From positions 496,001 through 560,000 of the forward strand of contig CANHGO010000001.1 in the NCBI GenBank assembly GCA_947460975.1: a DNA stretch of 64,000 nt. Direction: 5' to 3'. This stretch comes from Cytophagaceae bacterium. GTDB taxonomy: Bacteria > Bacteroidota > Bacteroidia > Cytophagales > Spirosomataceae. This document shows positions 45,208 to 53,579 of this stretch, in pieces; within the stretch, counting starts at the first letter, position 1; each line of letters opens with the position of its first letter. A program made the position numbers and the translations under genes. The notes beneath the pieces are model-generated. The model ran no database searches, was not told the origin of the DNA, and saw only the letters and a list, made by a program, of their open reading frames with translations.

Positions 45208-48039
45208 TTAACGGCTTAAATATAAATTTCGTTCTCCATACACCTTGCGAAAGAAATCATCTTTCAAATCATCAATGAAATAAATCGCCTCTCCTGTCGA
45301 TTTCATTTCAGGTCCTAGCTCCATATTGACATTAGGGAATTTCGAGAAAGAAAACACAGGAATCTTAATCGCATATCCCTTTTTAACCGGTTTAAAATTG
45401 AAATCTTTGACCTTCTTATCGCCCAACATCACCTTCGTCGCATAATTGACATAAGGTTCTTGGTATGCCTTGCAAATAAATGGCACGGTCCGAGAGGCAC
45501 GTGGGTTCGCTTCGATGATGTAGACCACCTCGTCTTTGACGGCAAATTGAATGTTTAAGAGACCTTTGGTCTTCAGTGCCACCGCAATCTTGCGCGTGTG
45601 ATCTTCAATTTGCTTAATCACATGATCCGACAAATCAAACGGAGGTAACACTGAATGAGAATCTCCAGAATGTATTCCTGCTGGCTCAATGTGCTCCATT
45701 AAACCGATGATGTACACATCCTCACCATCACAGATCGCATCCGCCTCCGCCTCAATCGCATTCTCCAAGAAATGATCCAATAAGATTTTGTTGCCCGGAA
45801 TATCGCGTAAAATATCAACGACATGTTGCTCCAATTCCTGCTCATTAATCACAATTTTCATGGATTGACCTCCCAAAACATAGGATGGGCGGACCAACAA
45901 TGGATACCCTAATTCCCGTCCGAGTGCGGCTGCATTATCTGCATCTTCACAAACGCCAAACCTTGGATAAGGGATATCTAAATCTTTCAATAGACTAGAG
46001 AAAGCTCCACGGTCTTCCGCTAAATCCAAGGCCTCAAAGGAAGTACCTAAAATTTTAATGCCATATTTTGATAGCTTCTCGGCTAATTTCAGGGCCGTTT
46101 GACCCCCTAATTGGACAATCACACCCTCCGGCTTTTCATGCTGAATGATGTCATACACATGCTCCCAAAATACGGGTTCAAAATATAATTTATCTGCTAT
46201 ATCAAAGTCCGTTGACACCGTCTCAGGATTTGAATTAATCATAATGGTCTCATAACCAGCTTCTTTGGCTGCCAATACCCCATGCACACAAGAATAGTCA
46301 AACTCGATTCCTTGACCAATCCGGTTGGGACCCGAACCCAAAACAACCACCTTTTTCTTCGTTGACACAACGGATTCATTATCCAAAACCTCCGCACCTT
46401 CTTGTCCAAAAGTAGAATAATAATAAGGAGTTTTTGCTTCAAATTCAGCGGCACAGGTATCCACACATTTGTAGATACGCTTAATGCCTAAGCTGTTTCG
46501 CTTATCATAAACCTCGGATTCTAAACACCGTAAAGTATGCGCAATTTGTCGATCCGCAAAACCTTTATGCTTCGCTTCTTCGAGTAAAATTTTAGGAATA
46601 TTATGAACCGAATACTTCTCTATTTCTTTTTCGACACGAACCAAATCCTCAATTTGATTCAAAAACCATTTGTCGATTTTCGTTAATTGCTGAATCGTCT
46701 TAAATGAAATGCCCATTTTGAAGGCATCATAAATATGGAACAAGCGATTCCAAGAAGGATTAGCTAATGAATACATAATCGCATCCTGATCGCGCAATTC
46801 TTTTCCATCCGCTCCCATCCCATTTCGCTTAATCTCTAAGGACTGACATGCTTTCTGAAGTGCCTCTTGGAAATTACGTCCAATACCCATGGTTTCACCC
46901 ACCGATTTCATTTGTAAACCAAGCGTACGGTCAGCACCTTTGAACTTATCAAAATTCCATCTTGGCACTTTAACAATCACATAATCCAATGCCGGCTCAA
47001 AATAAGCGGAAGTCGTTCCTGTAATCGCATTGGTCAACTCATCCAAATTGTACCCGATCGACATTTTAGCCGCAATTTTGGCAATCGGATAACCCGTCGC
47101 TTTTGAGGCTAAAGCCGAAGAACGAGAAACCCTTGGGTTTACTTCGATCGCTATAATTTCATCCGTTTCAGGATTTAATGAAAACTGAACATTACATCCC
47201 CCCGCGAAAGTACCTATGGCATTCATCATCTTGATGGCCATGTCTCTCATTCGTTGGTAAATGGTATCTGGCAAAGTCATCGCAGGAGCTACCGTAATAG
47301 AATCTCCCGTATGAATTCCCATCGGGTCAAAATTCTCAATCGAGCAAATGATAATAACATTGCCGATGTGATCCCGAAGCAATTCTAATTCATATTCTTT
47401 CCAACCCATAATGGATTGTTCCACCAACACCTCATGGGTAGGGGAAGCGTGCAAGCCTTTATTTAATGCTGCGTCAAAGTCCTTTGGGTCATGAACAAAA
47501 CCACCCCCTGTACCTCCTAAGGTGAAAGATGGACGAATGACCAACGGGAATCCTGTTTCTTGTGCGATCTCTTTTCCTTCTAGGAATGAACGAGCCGTAC
47601 GACCCTTACAAACCCCAACGCCAATCTCAATCATTTTCAATCGGAACTTCTCGCGGTCCTCTGTCGTTTCAATCGCTGCTATATCTACGCCAATAATCCG
47701 AACACCATACTTTTCCCAAATACCTGCCGCATCACAATCGATCGCCAAATTTAATGCTGTTTGTCCACCCATCGTAGGCAAAACCGCGTCGATTTGATGA
47801 CGCTCTAGTATGTGAATGATGGACGCCTTTTCTAATGGTTTCAAATACACATGATCCGCATTCATCGGATCCGTCATAATAGTCGCCGGATTAGAATTAA
47901 TTAAAATGACCTCGATGCCTTCCTCGCGCAACGAACGTGCTGCTTGGGAACCTGCATAATCAAATTCACAGGCTTGACCGATAACAATGGGACCGGAACC
48001 AATAATTAGGACTGATTTAATCGACGAATCTTTAGGCAC
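45208..48039 (-). CDS. carB: Carbamoyl phosphate synthase large subunit, without the MGS allosteric domain
   Basis: 943 residues. Both ATP-grasp halves are complete: first half with IGSGPIVIGQACEFDYAGSQA and SFTLGGTGGGFV, second half with VVLGSGPNRIGQGIEFDYSC and SYVLGGQSMKIV, each with EVNPRVSRSSAL or EANPRASRTVPF. It forms carbamoyl phosphate for pyrimidine and arginine synthesis with CarA, which is not adjacent. The protein ends just after the ELGPEMKSTGEAIYF region; the E. coli enzyme continues ~130 residues with the MGS-like regulatory domain. Only seven bases separate its stop from the next gene, so no frameshift remnant exists. GTG start at 48039 (PKDSSIKSVL). Confidence 0.95.
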   Translation of the reverse strand: MPKDSSIKSVLIIGSGPIVIGQACEFDYAGSQAARSLREEGIEVILINSNPATIMTDPMNADHVYLKPLEKASIIHILERHQIDAVLPTMGGQTALNLAIDCDAAGIWEKYGVRIIGVDIAAIETTEDREKFRLKMIEIGVGVCKGRTARSFLEGKEIAQETGFPLVIRPSFTLGGTGGGFVHDPKDFDAALNKGLHASPTHEVLVEQSIMGWKEYELELLRDHIGNVIIICSIENFDPMGIHTGDSITVAPAMTLPDTIYQRMRDMAIKMMNAIGTFAGGCNVQFSLNPETDEIIAIEVNPRVSRSSALASKATGYPIAKIAAKMSIGYNLDELTNAITGTTSAYFEPALDYVIVKVPRWNFDKFKGADRTLGLQMKSVGETMGIGRNFQEALQKACQSLEIKRNGMGADGKELRDQDAIMYSLANPSWNRLFHIYDAFKMGISFKTIQQLTKIDKWFLNQIEDLVRVEKEIEKYSVHNIPKILLEEAKHKGFADRQIAHTLRCLESEVYDKRNSLGIKRIYKCVDTCAAEFEAKTPYYYSTFGQEGAEVLDNESVVSTKKKVVVLGSGPNRIGQGIEFDYSCVHGVLAAKEAGYETIMINSNPETVSTDFDIADKLYFEPVFWEHVYDIIQHEKPEGVIVQLGGQTALKLAEKLSKYGIKILGTSFEALDLAEDRGAFSSLLKDLDIPYPRFGVCEDADNAAALGRELGYPLLVRPSYVLGGQSMKIVINEQELEQHVVDILRDIPGNKILLDHFLENAIEAEADAICDGEDVYIIGLMEHIEPAGIHSGDSHSVLPPFDLSDHVIKQIEDHTRKIAVALKTKGLLNIQFAVKDEVVYIIEANPRASRTVPFICKAYQEPYVNYATKVMLGDKKVKDFNFKPVKKGYAIKIPVFSFSKFPNVNMELGPEMKSTGEAIYFIDDLKDDFFRKVYGERNLYLSR

Positions 48040-48109
48040 AGGATGGTGTAAATTTAAAGCGTTATAATTTCAAAAATGATGGGCCTTTCAGTATGGCTCA
48101 AAAATTGTA

Positions 48110-48117
48110 CAAAATTA
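48110..48117 (-). promoter_or_regulatory. -7 element (TAATTTTG) for carB
   Basis: Exact TAnnTTTG on the minus strand 70 bases before the GTG start; no -33 at the usual distance. Confidence 0.45.
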
Positions 48118-48221
48118 GTGGTTTGAGCTCAAATTGGGAAGCATAATTGAAAATAAATTTATCAATTTCCTATAAATCCATTTATATCCACATAGGGCTA
48201 AATAGATCCCGAAAAATCTCT

Positions 48222-48229
48222 TATTTTTG
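48222..48229 (+). promoter_or_regulatory. -7 element (TATTTTTG) for folA
   Basis: Exact TAnnTTTG 16 bases before the TTG start of folA at 48246. Confidence 0.45.
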
Positions 48230-48245
48230 ATAAAAATTTGAACAA

Positions 48246-48734
48246 TTGATAAAGATATTAGTCGCTTTTGATGAAAATAGAGTCATTGGTAAAAACAATG
48301 CATTGATCTGGCATTTACCTGCGGACCTTCAGCGATTTAAAGCGCTCACTACGGGACATGTCATCATCATGGGGCGAAAAACGTACGAGTCCATCGGCCG
48401 GCCCTTGCCTAATCGGACCACGATCGCCATCACGCGTCAGACTGAATTCAATCCAGAGGGTATCATCACTGCAAATTCACTAGAAGAGGCCCTTTTAAAG
48501 GCTAAGTCGATCTCAAGAGAAGATATTTACATTGTGGGCGGCGCTGAAATATACCAAATGAGTCTTGCCGTCGCGGATCAGATATTAGTTACCCAATTAC
48601 ATGATATTTTTGATGGGGATACTTATTTCCCAGAGATCCCTGCAGATACCTGGGAAGTGGTAGCCCGTGAAAGAGGTATCACCGATGAAAAAAATAAGTT
48701 CCAGTATAGTTTTTTTACCTATCAAAGAAAATAA
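48246..48734 (+). CDS. folA: Dihydrofolate reductase
   Basis: 162 residues. DHFR motifs: NRVIGKNNALIWHLPADLQRFKALT (about 11-35, folate and NADPH contacts), IMGRKTYESIGRPLPNRTTIAIT, and the GGAEIYQ loop. It regenerates tetrahydrofolate for purine, thymidylate and methionine synthesis. The start is a TTG (no in-frame ATG fits the conserved N-terminus (M)IKILVAFDE). No thyA adjacent. moaE starts two bases after its stop. Confidence 0.95.
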   Translation: MIKILVAFDENRVIGKNNALIWHLPADLQRFKALTTGHVIIMGRKTYESIGRPLPNRTTIAITRQTEFNPEGIITANSLEEALLKAKSISREDIYIVGGAEIYQMSLAVADQILVTQLHDIFDGDTYFPEIPADTWEVVARERGITDEKNKFQYSFFTYQRK

Positions 48735-48736
48735 AC

Positions 48737-49156
48737 ATGGAACAGAAAATTGAGCTAATCGATTCCCCACTTTTAATCGATCCCCAATTCAAATTTTTAC
48801 AAGCTGATGAGGCCGGAGGAATTTGCTTGTTCATAGGAACCATTCGAAATAAAAATCAAGGAAAAGAAGTTAATGCGCTAACCTTGGAGGCTTATTCACC
48901 CATGGCCGTCAAACAAATAGAACGATTAGTTACTGCAGCCGGAGATCAATGGCCCATCATCAAAACCGTGGTTTGTCATCGAACCGGACCATTGGAAATA
49001 GGCGATATTGCAGTGATCATCGGGGTGACTTGTGTGCATCGCGCAGAGGCTTTTGCGGCATGCCAATGGTTAATTGACACCTTAAAAAAAGAAGTTCCTA
49101 TCTGGAAAAATGAATTTTATGCGGATGGGTCCTCGTGGTTAGTCCCACATCCTTAA
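48737..49156 (+). CDS. moaE: Molybdopterin synthase catalytic subunit
   Basis: 139 residues. MoaE marks: GGICLFIGTIRNKNQGKEV, LEAYSPMA, VCHRTGPLEIGD and the catalytic HRAEAFAACQWLIDTLKKEVPIWKNE with Lys residues that act on precursor Z sulphur transfer. It adds sulphur to precursor Z with MoaD. moaD and other moa genes are not nearby. It runs two bases behind folA and converges on the LuxE-like gene with a 9-base gap. Confidence 0.94.
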   Translation: MEQKIELIDSPLLIDPQFKFLQADEAGGICLFIGTIRNKNQGKEVNALTLEAYSPMAVKQIERLVTAAGDQWPIIKTVVCHRTGPLEIGDIAVIIGVTCVHRAEAFAACQWLIDTLKKEVPIWKNEFYADGSSWLVPHP

Positions 49157-49165
49157 TAGAATTAT

Positions 49166-50215
49166 CTAGGGCGCTGATACCATCATGCTGCAACCCCGCA
49201 TTTCTGAATTATCAAAGCGACCCAGTATCTTAAATCGAATGCCGTCCTCTTCCAATGAACCTAAATCCTTCGTCTCAACAAAGGAGCAGGATTCAATATT
49301 AGCTAAATCAATCACTTTGATTCCTCCCACTTTTCCTGGTGTTTTTACCAGTGAAAATGGATCATTCACCTCACGCAGAAGCACGCGCATGGTTTTAGCC
49401 GGGACAAAAATTCCGTCTGAAATTGAATAGGCTTGAGAAAATAATTCGGTCATTCCATATTCAGAAGCCACTTGTTTACATCCCATGTGCTCCATTAGGT
49501 AGGTATGAATGCGATCACGAATCCACTCTTCCCTTCGCCCCTTCATCCCTCCTGTTTCCATCACGATGATTCTACCTTCTTTGATTGCCTCATACCAAAA
49601 TGAAAAATCTTGCCCCGAATCGATCCAATCTAACAGTCCAAAAGTCACGCCCATCAGCCAAATTTTCCGATGAGTTTTTAATGCTTCTTTAATTTGAGCC
49701 ACTAATTCAGCGTATTGATTTAAAAAAAATCCAGAAAATTCAGATTTTGATTCTTGAATGAAATGGTCCATCATAAAAACTAAACTGGACGTATTTCTTT
49801 CCAAGTAAGAGGGCAATAAAGCAAAAATGTGATAATCCGTTACTGAGCCAAAAAGGCAATTAAACGCATTTAGTGAACTTTCTTTATAAAATTCAGGATC
49901 GCAAACGGCGTGTTTGGAAGGTATTTGCCCAGTAGTACCTGAACTTTCAAAGTCGAAAAGCACGGGAGTAAACCCCGTTTGAACTTGGTATGTTTTAAAC
50001 AGCTCAATGGGCAAAAAAGGAATTTGCTCGATGGTTTGAATGGCGTCCACCGAACAATCTAGCATCCTAAGAAAAGACTGATATATGGGATTATGCAGCG
50101 CTTGGAAATGAAATATTTCGATGGCCAAATCCTCAAAACCTACAGAATTCACCTGTAAAACTTTACGTTTCAGTACTTCAATTTGCAACTCCACATCCTC
50201 AGGATTTTCTTGCAT
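49166..50215 (-). CDS. LuxE/acyl-protein-synthetase-like ligase
   Basis: 349 residues from the ATG at 50215; an in-frame ATG at 50236 would overlap the -7 element at 50238-50245, so the inner start is preferred. The P-loop-like FESSGTTGQIPSKH and the adenylate-forming fold (IPFLPIELFK, EYGMTELFSQAYS) match the LuxE family, which activates fatty acids as acyl-AMP for transfer. luxC/luxD and luciferase genes are absent, so light is unlikely; a role in acyl activation for a lipid or pigment is an inference. Confidence 0.8.
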   Translation of the reverse strand: MQENPEDVELQIEVLKRKVLQVNSVGFEDLAIEIFHFQALHNPIYQSFLRMLDCSVDAIQTIEQIPFLPIELFKTYQVQTGFTPVLFDFESSGTTGQIPSKHAVCDPEFYKESSLNAFNCLFGSVTDYHIFALLPSYLERNTSSLVFMMDHFIQESKSEFSGFFLNQYAELVAQIKEALKTHRKIWLMGVTFGLLDWIDSGQDFSFWYEAIKEGRIIVMETGGMKGRREEWIRDRIHTYLMEHMGCKQVASEYGMTELFSQAYSISDGIFVPAKTMRVLLREVNDPFSLVKTPGKVGGIKVIDLANIESCSFVETKDLGSLEEDGIRFKILGRFDNSEMRGCSMMVSAP

Positions 50216-50237
50216 ACCTTTTATTTCGAATTTCATA

Positions 50238-50245
50238 CAAAATTA
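50238..50245 (-). promoter_or_regulatory. -7 element (TAATTTTG) for the LuxE-like gene
   Basis: Exact TAnnTTTG on the minus strand one base upstream of the ATG at 50236 and 22 bases upstream of the ATG at 50215; it supports the inner start. Confidence 0.45.
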
Positions 50246-50286
50246 AACCAAATCATTAACTTTACGATTCTTAATTTTAGGATTAG

Positions 50287-50841
50287 ATGTCTAATAAAAG
50301 TTTTTTATTCAGTTTAACTATTTCGATTGCGCTATTCGTCTGGAGTTGCGTGAAGGAACCTGAATTTAGCACCACACCAGCCATCTCATTTGAATCCATC
50401 CAAAAAATCACCAAAACAAGTAATGATGGCTTTGGTGGGAAAACGAAAATTGACTCAATTATCATGAGCATTCGCTTTGAAGATGGCGATGGGGACCTTG
50501 GAATTACTGCTGCAGAAATGAAAGAAAATGCTAAATACAAGGACTTTAGAAATTTCGAAGTAGATGTATTATTGAAGAAAAATGGCAAATATGTGCCTGT
50601 CTTATTTAGCCCTAAAATCGGAGGATTAATAAATTTCCAATTGCGCCCCGACCAAAAACCGGGTCCAATAGAAGGATCTATTTCCTATTCAACCCAGTTT
50701 GTCTATGCCTTCTACAAAGGCTATTCGCCTCTTTTTACTGAATTTAATGATACATTAAAGTTTCAGATTTACATTAAAGATAAGGCATTCCAACAAAGCA
50801 ACACGATTGAGACTGAGCCGGTCATCATCTTTCAGAAGTAA
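50287..50841 (+). CDS. Lipoprotein of unknown function
   Basis: 184 residues. Signal peptide and lipobox ending in WSC (Cys about 20). The mature protein is beta-rich with SIRFEDGDGDLGIT and a C-terminal YIKDKAFQQSNTIETEPVIIF. Similar EDGDGDLG-containing lipoproteins occur across Bacteroidota but have no assigned function. It should be anchored to the periplasmic face or cell surface. Stop TAA at 50839-50841 directly abuts the convergent propeller gene's stop with no gap. Confidence 0.8.
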   Translation: MSNKSFLFSLTISIALFVWSCVKEPEFSTTPAISFESIQKITKTSNDGFGGKTKIDSIIMSIRFEDGDGDLGITAAEMKENAKYKDFRNFEVDVLLKKNGKYVPVLFSPKIGGLINFQLRPDQKPGPIEGSISYSTQFVYAFYKGYSPLFTEFNDTLKFQIYIKDKAFQQSNTIETEPVIIFQK

Positions 50842-52269
50842 TTATAGCTTAGATATAATTTTATAAATCTTATCATTCAATCGATATTTCAACATCCTTT
50901 GATCCTTTTCGTCTTGCTGAATATCCAAAATATTTTTGTCTTGAAAAATTAAAGATAATGACTTCGTAAAATTGTCAATCAGCTTAGATCTAAATTGTCT
51001 TTGTGATTCAGGAGCACTTTTATGCCGACCAAAAAAAGCAATTAATTGATGCCCATTGACATAGCCTTGACTATAATTTAACAAAAGGAAATCCAGGAAC
51101 TTTTGCTCATTTTCGCCTAAAATGTTTTTTAGCTTGCGACTAAGCCTTCTTTTTTTCAGATTGCCAAAAATAAATATTAAAAACATACTGGCTAAAACAC
51201 CTAAGCTTAACATCATAACTTTAAAGAATTCCATATACCAGGGTTCGTCGGTTAGCTTTCCTAAATATTCTGAGTCAGCTAAAATATCATTAAGCGATAT
51301 GGTATATTGAACAGCTTTTTTTGTTGTTGAATTTTTGGAAGAAAAATTAGATGACCAGGCCAATGAATCTTTCCCTTTGTAATGTATTTCCTGATCACTA
51401 AAGTTGTCATTATTTCCTGCAACAGGTAATCTGCCTGAATTGAGCCAATGGTAAGTTTTGAAATTATCTAAAAGATCTATAATAATCATCGTATCATAAC
51501 GATACACCTGAACAGATTTATCGATCAAAATAAAATACCTGCCGTTGAACAGAAAATTTCTATACAGGTCTTTTTCAACGTATTTCTTTAATTCTTCTAA
51601 ATGTACCGCGCCAATTATTTTAAAATTATGATCCTTGAATCCGTATTCATATATATTCCAATCAATAATTGCACTTTCATACATTCTAGAATCATTCACT
51701 TTTAGATTGGCCATGGTAATAAAAACATCCCTTGATGGAAGGTATGCTGAAATCCCATCATTAATTGCCAAAGGCACATCCCCCTTAACTGCTATACTTG
51801 TCCATTCTTTATTAATTGGATCGAATTTAGTTAACACATTGGATGATTGCCAAAATCCGTATCCTCCAAAGGAATATAAGACCCCATTTCGTAGAAATTT
51901 AATCGCTGCGCAATTTGCACCTCGATAAAAAGTTTGATCAATACGTTTTAAAATCCAATTTTTGCGATCTAATTGATATACTTGGCCCGTACAACTAACC
52001 ATTAAATAAGATAAGCTTGAGCCTGGAATAGGAATTTCTTGGTAATGCCTGTTCCCCGAAATCAAATCATAGCTTTTAATATCTTGAAAACTTAAGTCAG
52101 CTATTTTATTCCATTGGGACCCATCTTTATTTTCAAAAAACTCTTTTGTTTCAAAATTAATCTGGTAAATATTTCCAGATTTTGGATGAATCCATTTAGC
52201 TGTTTGGGCTGAAACGGGTCTAGCCAAAAGAAGAAAAAGGATGGAAAAAAATATTTGGAAATACTTCAT
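50842..52269 (-). CDS. Periplasmic propeller-like/transmembrane/cytoplasmic helical protein (possible one-component sensor)
   Basis: 475 residues. Signal peptide (about 1-22, ending PVSAQ); a large periplasmic region (about 25-345) with Kelch-like stretches such as YSFGGYGFWQSSNVLTKFDP and YRYDTMIIIDLLDN; one transmembrane helix (about 351-369, VMMLSLGVLASMFLIFIFG); a basic linker (KKRRLSRKLK) and a compact ~85-residue cytoplasmic domain (about 386-475, ENEQKFLDFLLLNYSQGYVNG, RSKLIDNFTKSLSLIF, LKYRLNDKI). The cytoplasmic part looks like a winged-helix-type DNA or protein-binding module, a reading from pattern only. No kinase motifs. The family is not recognised; a membrane-bound regulator is the most plausible role. 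Confidence 0.7.
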   Translation of the reverse strand: MKYFQIFFSILFLLLARPVSAQTAKWIHPKSGNIYQINFETKEFFENKDGSQWNKIADLSFQDIKSYDLISGNRHYQEIPIPGSSLSYLMVSCTGQVYQLDRKNWILKRIDQTFYRGANCAAIKFLRNGVLYSFGGYGFWQSSNVLTKFDPINKEWTSIAVKGDVPLAINDGISAYLPSRDVFITMANLKVNDSRMYESAIIDWNIYEYGFKDHNFKIIGAVHLEELKKYVEKDLYRNFLFNGRYFILIDKSVQVYRYDTMIIIDLLDNFKTYHWLNSGRLPVAGNNDNFSDQEIHYKGKDSLAWSSNFSSKNSTTKKAVQYTISLNDILADSEYLGKLTDEPWYMEFFKVMMLSLGVLASMFLIFIFGNLKKRRLSRKLKNILGENEQKFLDFLLLNYSQGYVNGHQLIAFFGRHKSAPESQRQFRSKLIDNFTKSLSLIFQDKNILDIQQDEKDQRMLKYRLNDKIYKIISKL

Positions 52270-52345
52270 AGGAATTTAATTCTATCCAAAAATGCAATTT
52301 TTTTATATAAAATTTAAATAATTCTTATCGTATGAATGAGAAATC

Positions 52346-52378
52346 TTGACATAATTTAAACGAAAATGGCTAATTTTG
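52346..52378 (+). promoter_or_regulatory. Promoter of psd: -7 TAATTTTG (52371-52378), TTG at 52346
   Basis: Exact TAnnTTTG with a TTG 22 bases upstream. A perfect 10-base palindrome (52389-52398, CTAAGCTTAG) follows just past the expected transcript start and could be an operator. Confidence 0.5.
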
Positions 52379-52430
52379 ACTTATAAATCTAAGCTTAGAA
52401 CAATAAGCTACCCATTGAAATAATTAAATT

Positions 52431-53090
52431 ATGACCTTACACCGCGAAGGAAGGACTTTATTAATCACATCACTCATTATTGTCCTTGGCATTAATGCGT
52501 TTATTGCCTATCTTTTTCCAGACCGAGAATACCTAAGGGAATTCATTGTTGTCATTACTTCTCTATTTTATTTAATCATTTTACAATTTTTCAGAGTACC
52601 GAAACGTCATACTGAAATAAATCCTCAGCATATTATCGCACCTGCTGATGGAAAAGTAGTTGTGATCGAAGAGACCGTAGAATCAGAATATTTTAAAGGA
52701 ACACGTAGACAGATTTCGATCTTTATGTCGCCCATAAATGTGCACATTAATTTTAATCCTATTTCGGGTATCGTTTCCTATTTTAAATATCACCCAGGCA
52801 AATTTCTAGTTGCTTGGCATCCGAAGTCGAGTACCGAAAATGAGCGAACTACCTATGTAGTCAAACATGAAAATGGTACTGAAATATTGTTCCGCCAAAT
52901 TGCCGGCGCCCTAGCCAAAAGAATTTGTTGGTATGCCAAAGAAAACGACTCAGTGACCCAAGGTTCAGAATTTGGATTTATCAAATTTGGAAGTAGAATC
53001 GATATTTTCTTGCCCTTAGATGCCGAAATCTGTGTCAATTTAGGCGATAAGCCTGTCGGCGGAGAAACGGTTATTGCAAAACTACGTTAA
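52431..53090 (+). CDS. psd: Phosphatidylserine decarboxylase proenzyme, short form
   Basis: 219 residues. Two membrane-associated segments near the N-terminus (about 10-28, 37-55). The domain has PADGKVVVIEE, SIFMSPINVHINFNPISG and the autocleavage motif FGSRIDIF (Gly187-Ser188), where Ser becomes the pyruvoyl group. This is the shorter PSD (archaetidylserine/type II-like) common in Bacteroidota; it makes phosphatidylethanolamine. pssA is not adjacent. The TAA stop shares TTAA with the fRMsr gene. Confidence 0.92.
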   Translation: MTLHREGRTLLITSLIIVLGINAFIAYLFPDREYLREFIVVITSLFYLIILQFFRVPKRHTEINPQHIIAPADGKVVVIEETVESEYFKGTRRQISIFMSPINVHINFNPISGIVSYFKYHPGKFLVAWHPKSSTENERTTYVVKHENGTEILFRQIAGALAKRICWYAKENDSVTQGSEFGFIKFGSRIDIFLPLDAEICVNLGDKPVGGETVIAKLR

Positions 53091-53578
53091 TTCCAGCTCA
53101 CCCAATTTTCTTCAATTATACCCATGATTTTCTCAAGGCCTATTTGGTCTTCCTCCGAAAAATCATTAATAGAATCCGAGTCTACGTCAAGGACTAAAAT
53201 CACTTGTTTCTCATGAAAGACCGGAATAACGATTTCGGATTTAGAGGCAGAGGCACAAGCAATATGTCCAGGAAATTCGTCTACATTAGGAACAATAACT
53301 GTTTTTCTTTCCGTGTAGGCGTATCCGCAAACTCCTTTATGAAAAGGAATTCGAGTACATGCTACGGGGCCTTGAAATGGACCTAAGACTAATTCATCTC
53401 CTTTCACTAAATAAAAACCTACCCAAAAAAAACCGAAAATATCATGGATAGCCGCTGCTATGTTGCCAAGGTTAGCATATAGATCCGTTTCTCCGGCCAA
53501 CAAAGATTGAATCTGCGGATACAAATTCGCATACTGATCCGCTCTTGTTCCGTCAATTTTGATTAAATCTTCAGCCAT
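53087..53578 (-). CDS. Free methionine-(R)-sulfoxide reductase (GAF domain)
   Basis: 163 residues, single GAF domain. The three cysteines of fRMsr are present with the spacing of E. coli YebR (84, 94, 118 there): Cys74 in ACTRI, Cys84 in GVCGYAY, and Cys108 in FPGHIACASASKSEIV. It reduces free L-methionine-(R)-sulfoxide using thioredoxin. Last gene of the Fe-S operon, one base after the previous gene. The name in other species is msrC; I leave it blank because family names vary. Confidence 0.93.
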   Translation of the reverse strand: MAEDLIKIDGTRADQYANLYPQIQSLLAGETDLYANLGNIAAAIHDIFGFFWVGFYLVKGDELVLGPFQGPVACTRIPFHKGVCGYAYTERKTVIVPNVDEFPGHIACASASKSEIVIPVFHEKQVILVLDVDSDSINDFSEEDQIGLEKIMGIIEENWVSWN

Positions 53579-53579
53579 G

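Noticed and set aside
45202-48039. carB as a truncated pseudogene
   Set aside because: The end is clean, both catalytic halves are intact, and the next gene starts seven bases later; a compact CarB is more likely.
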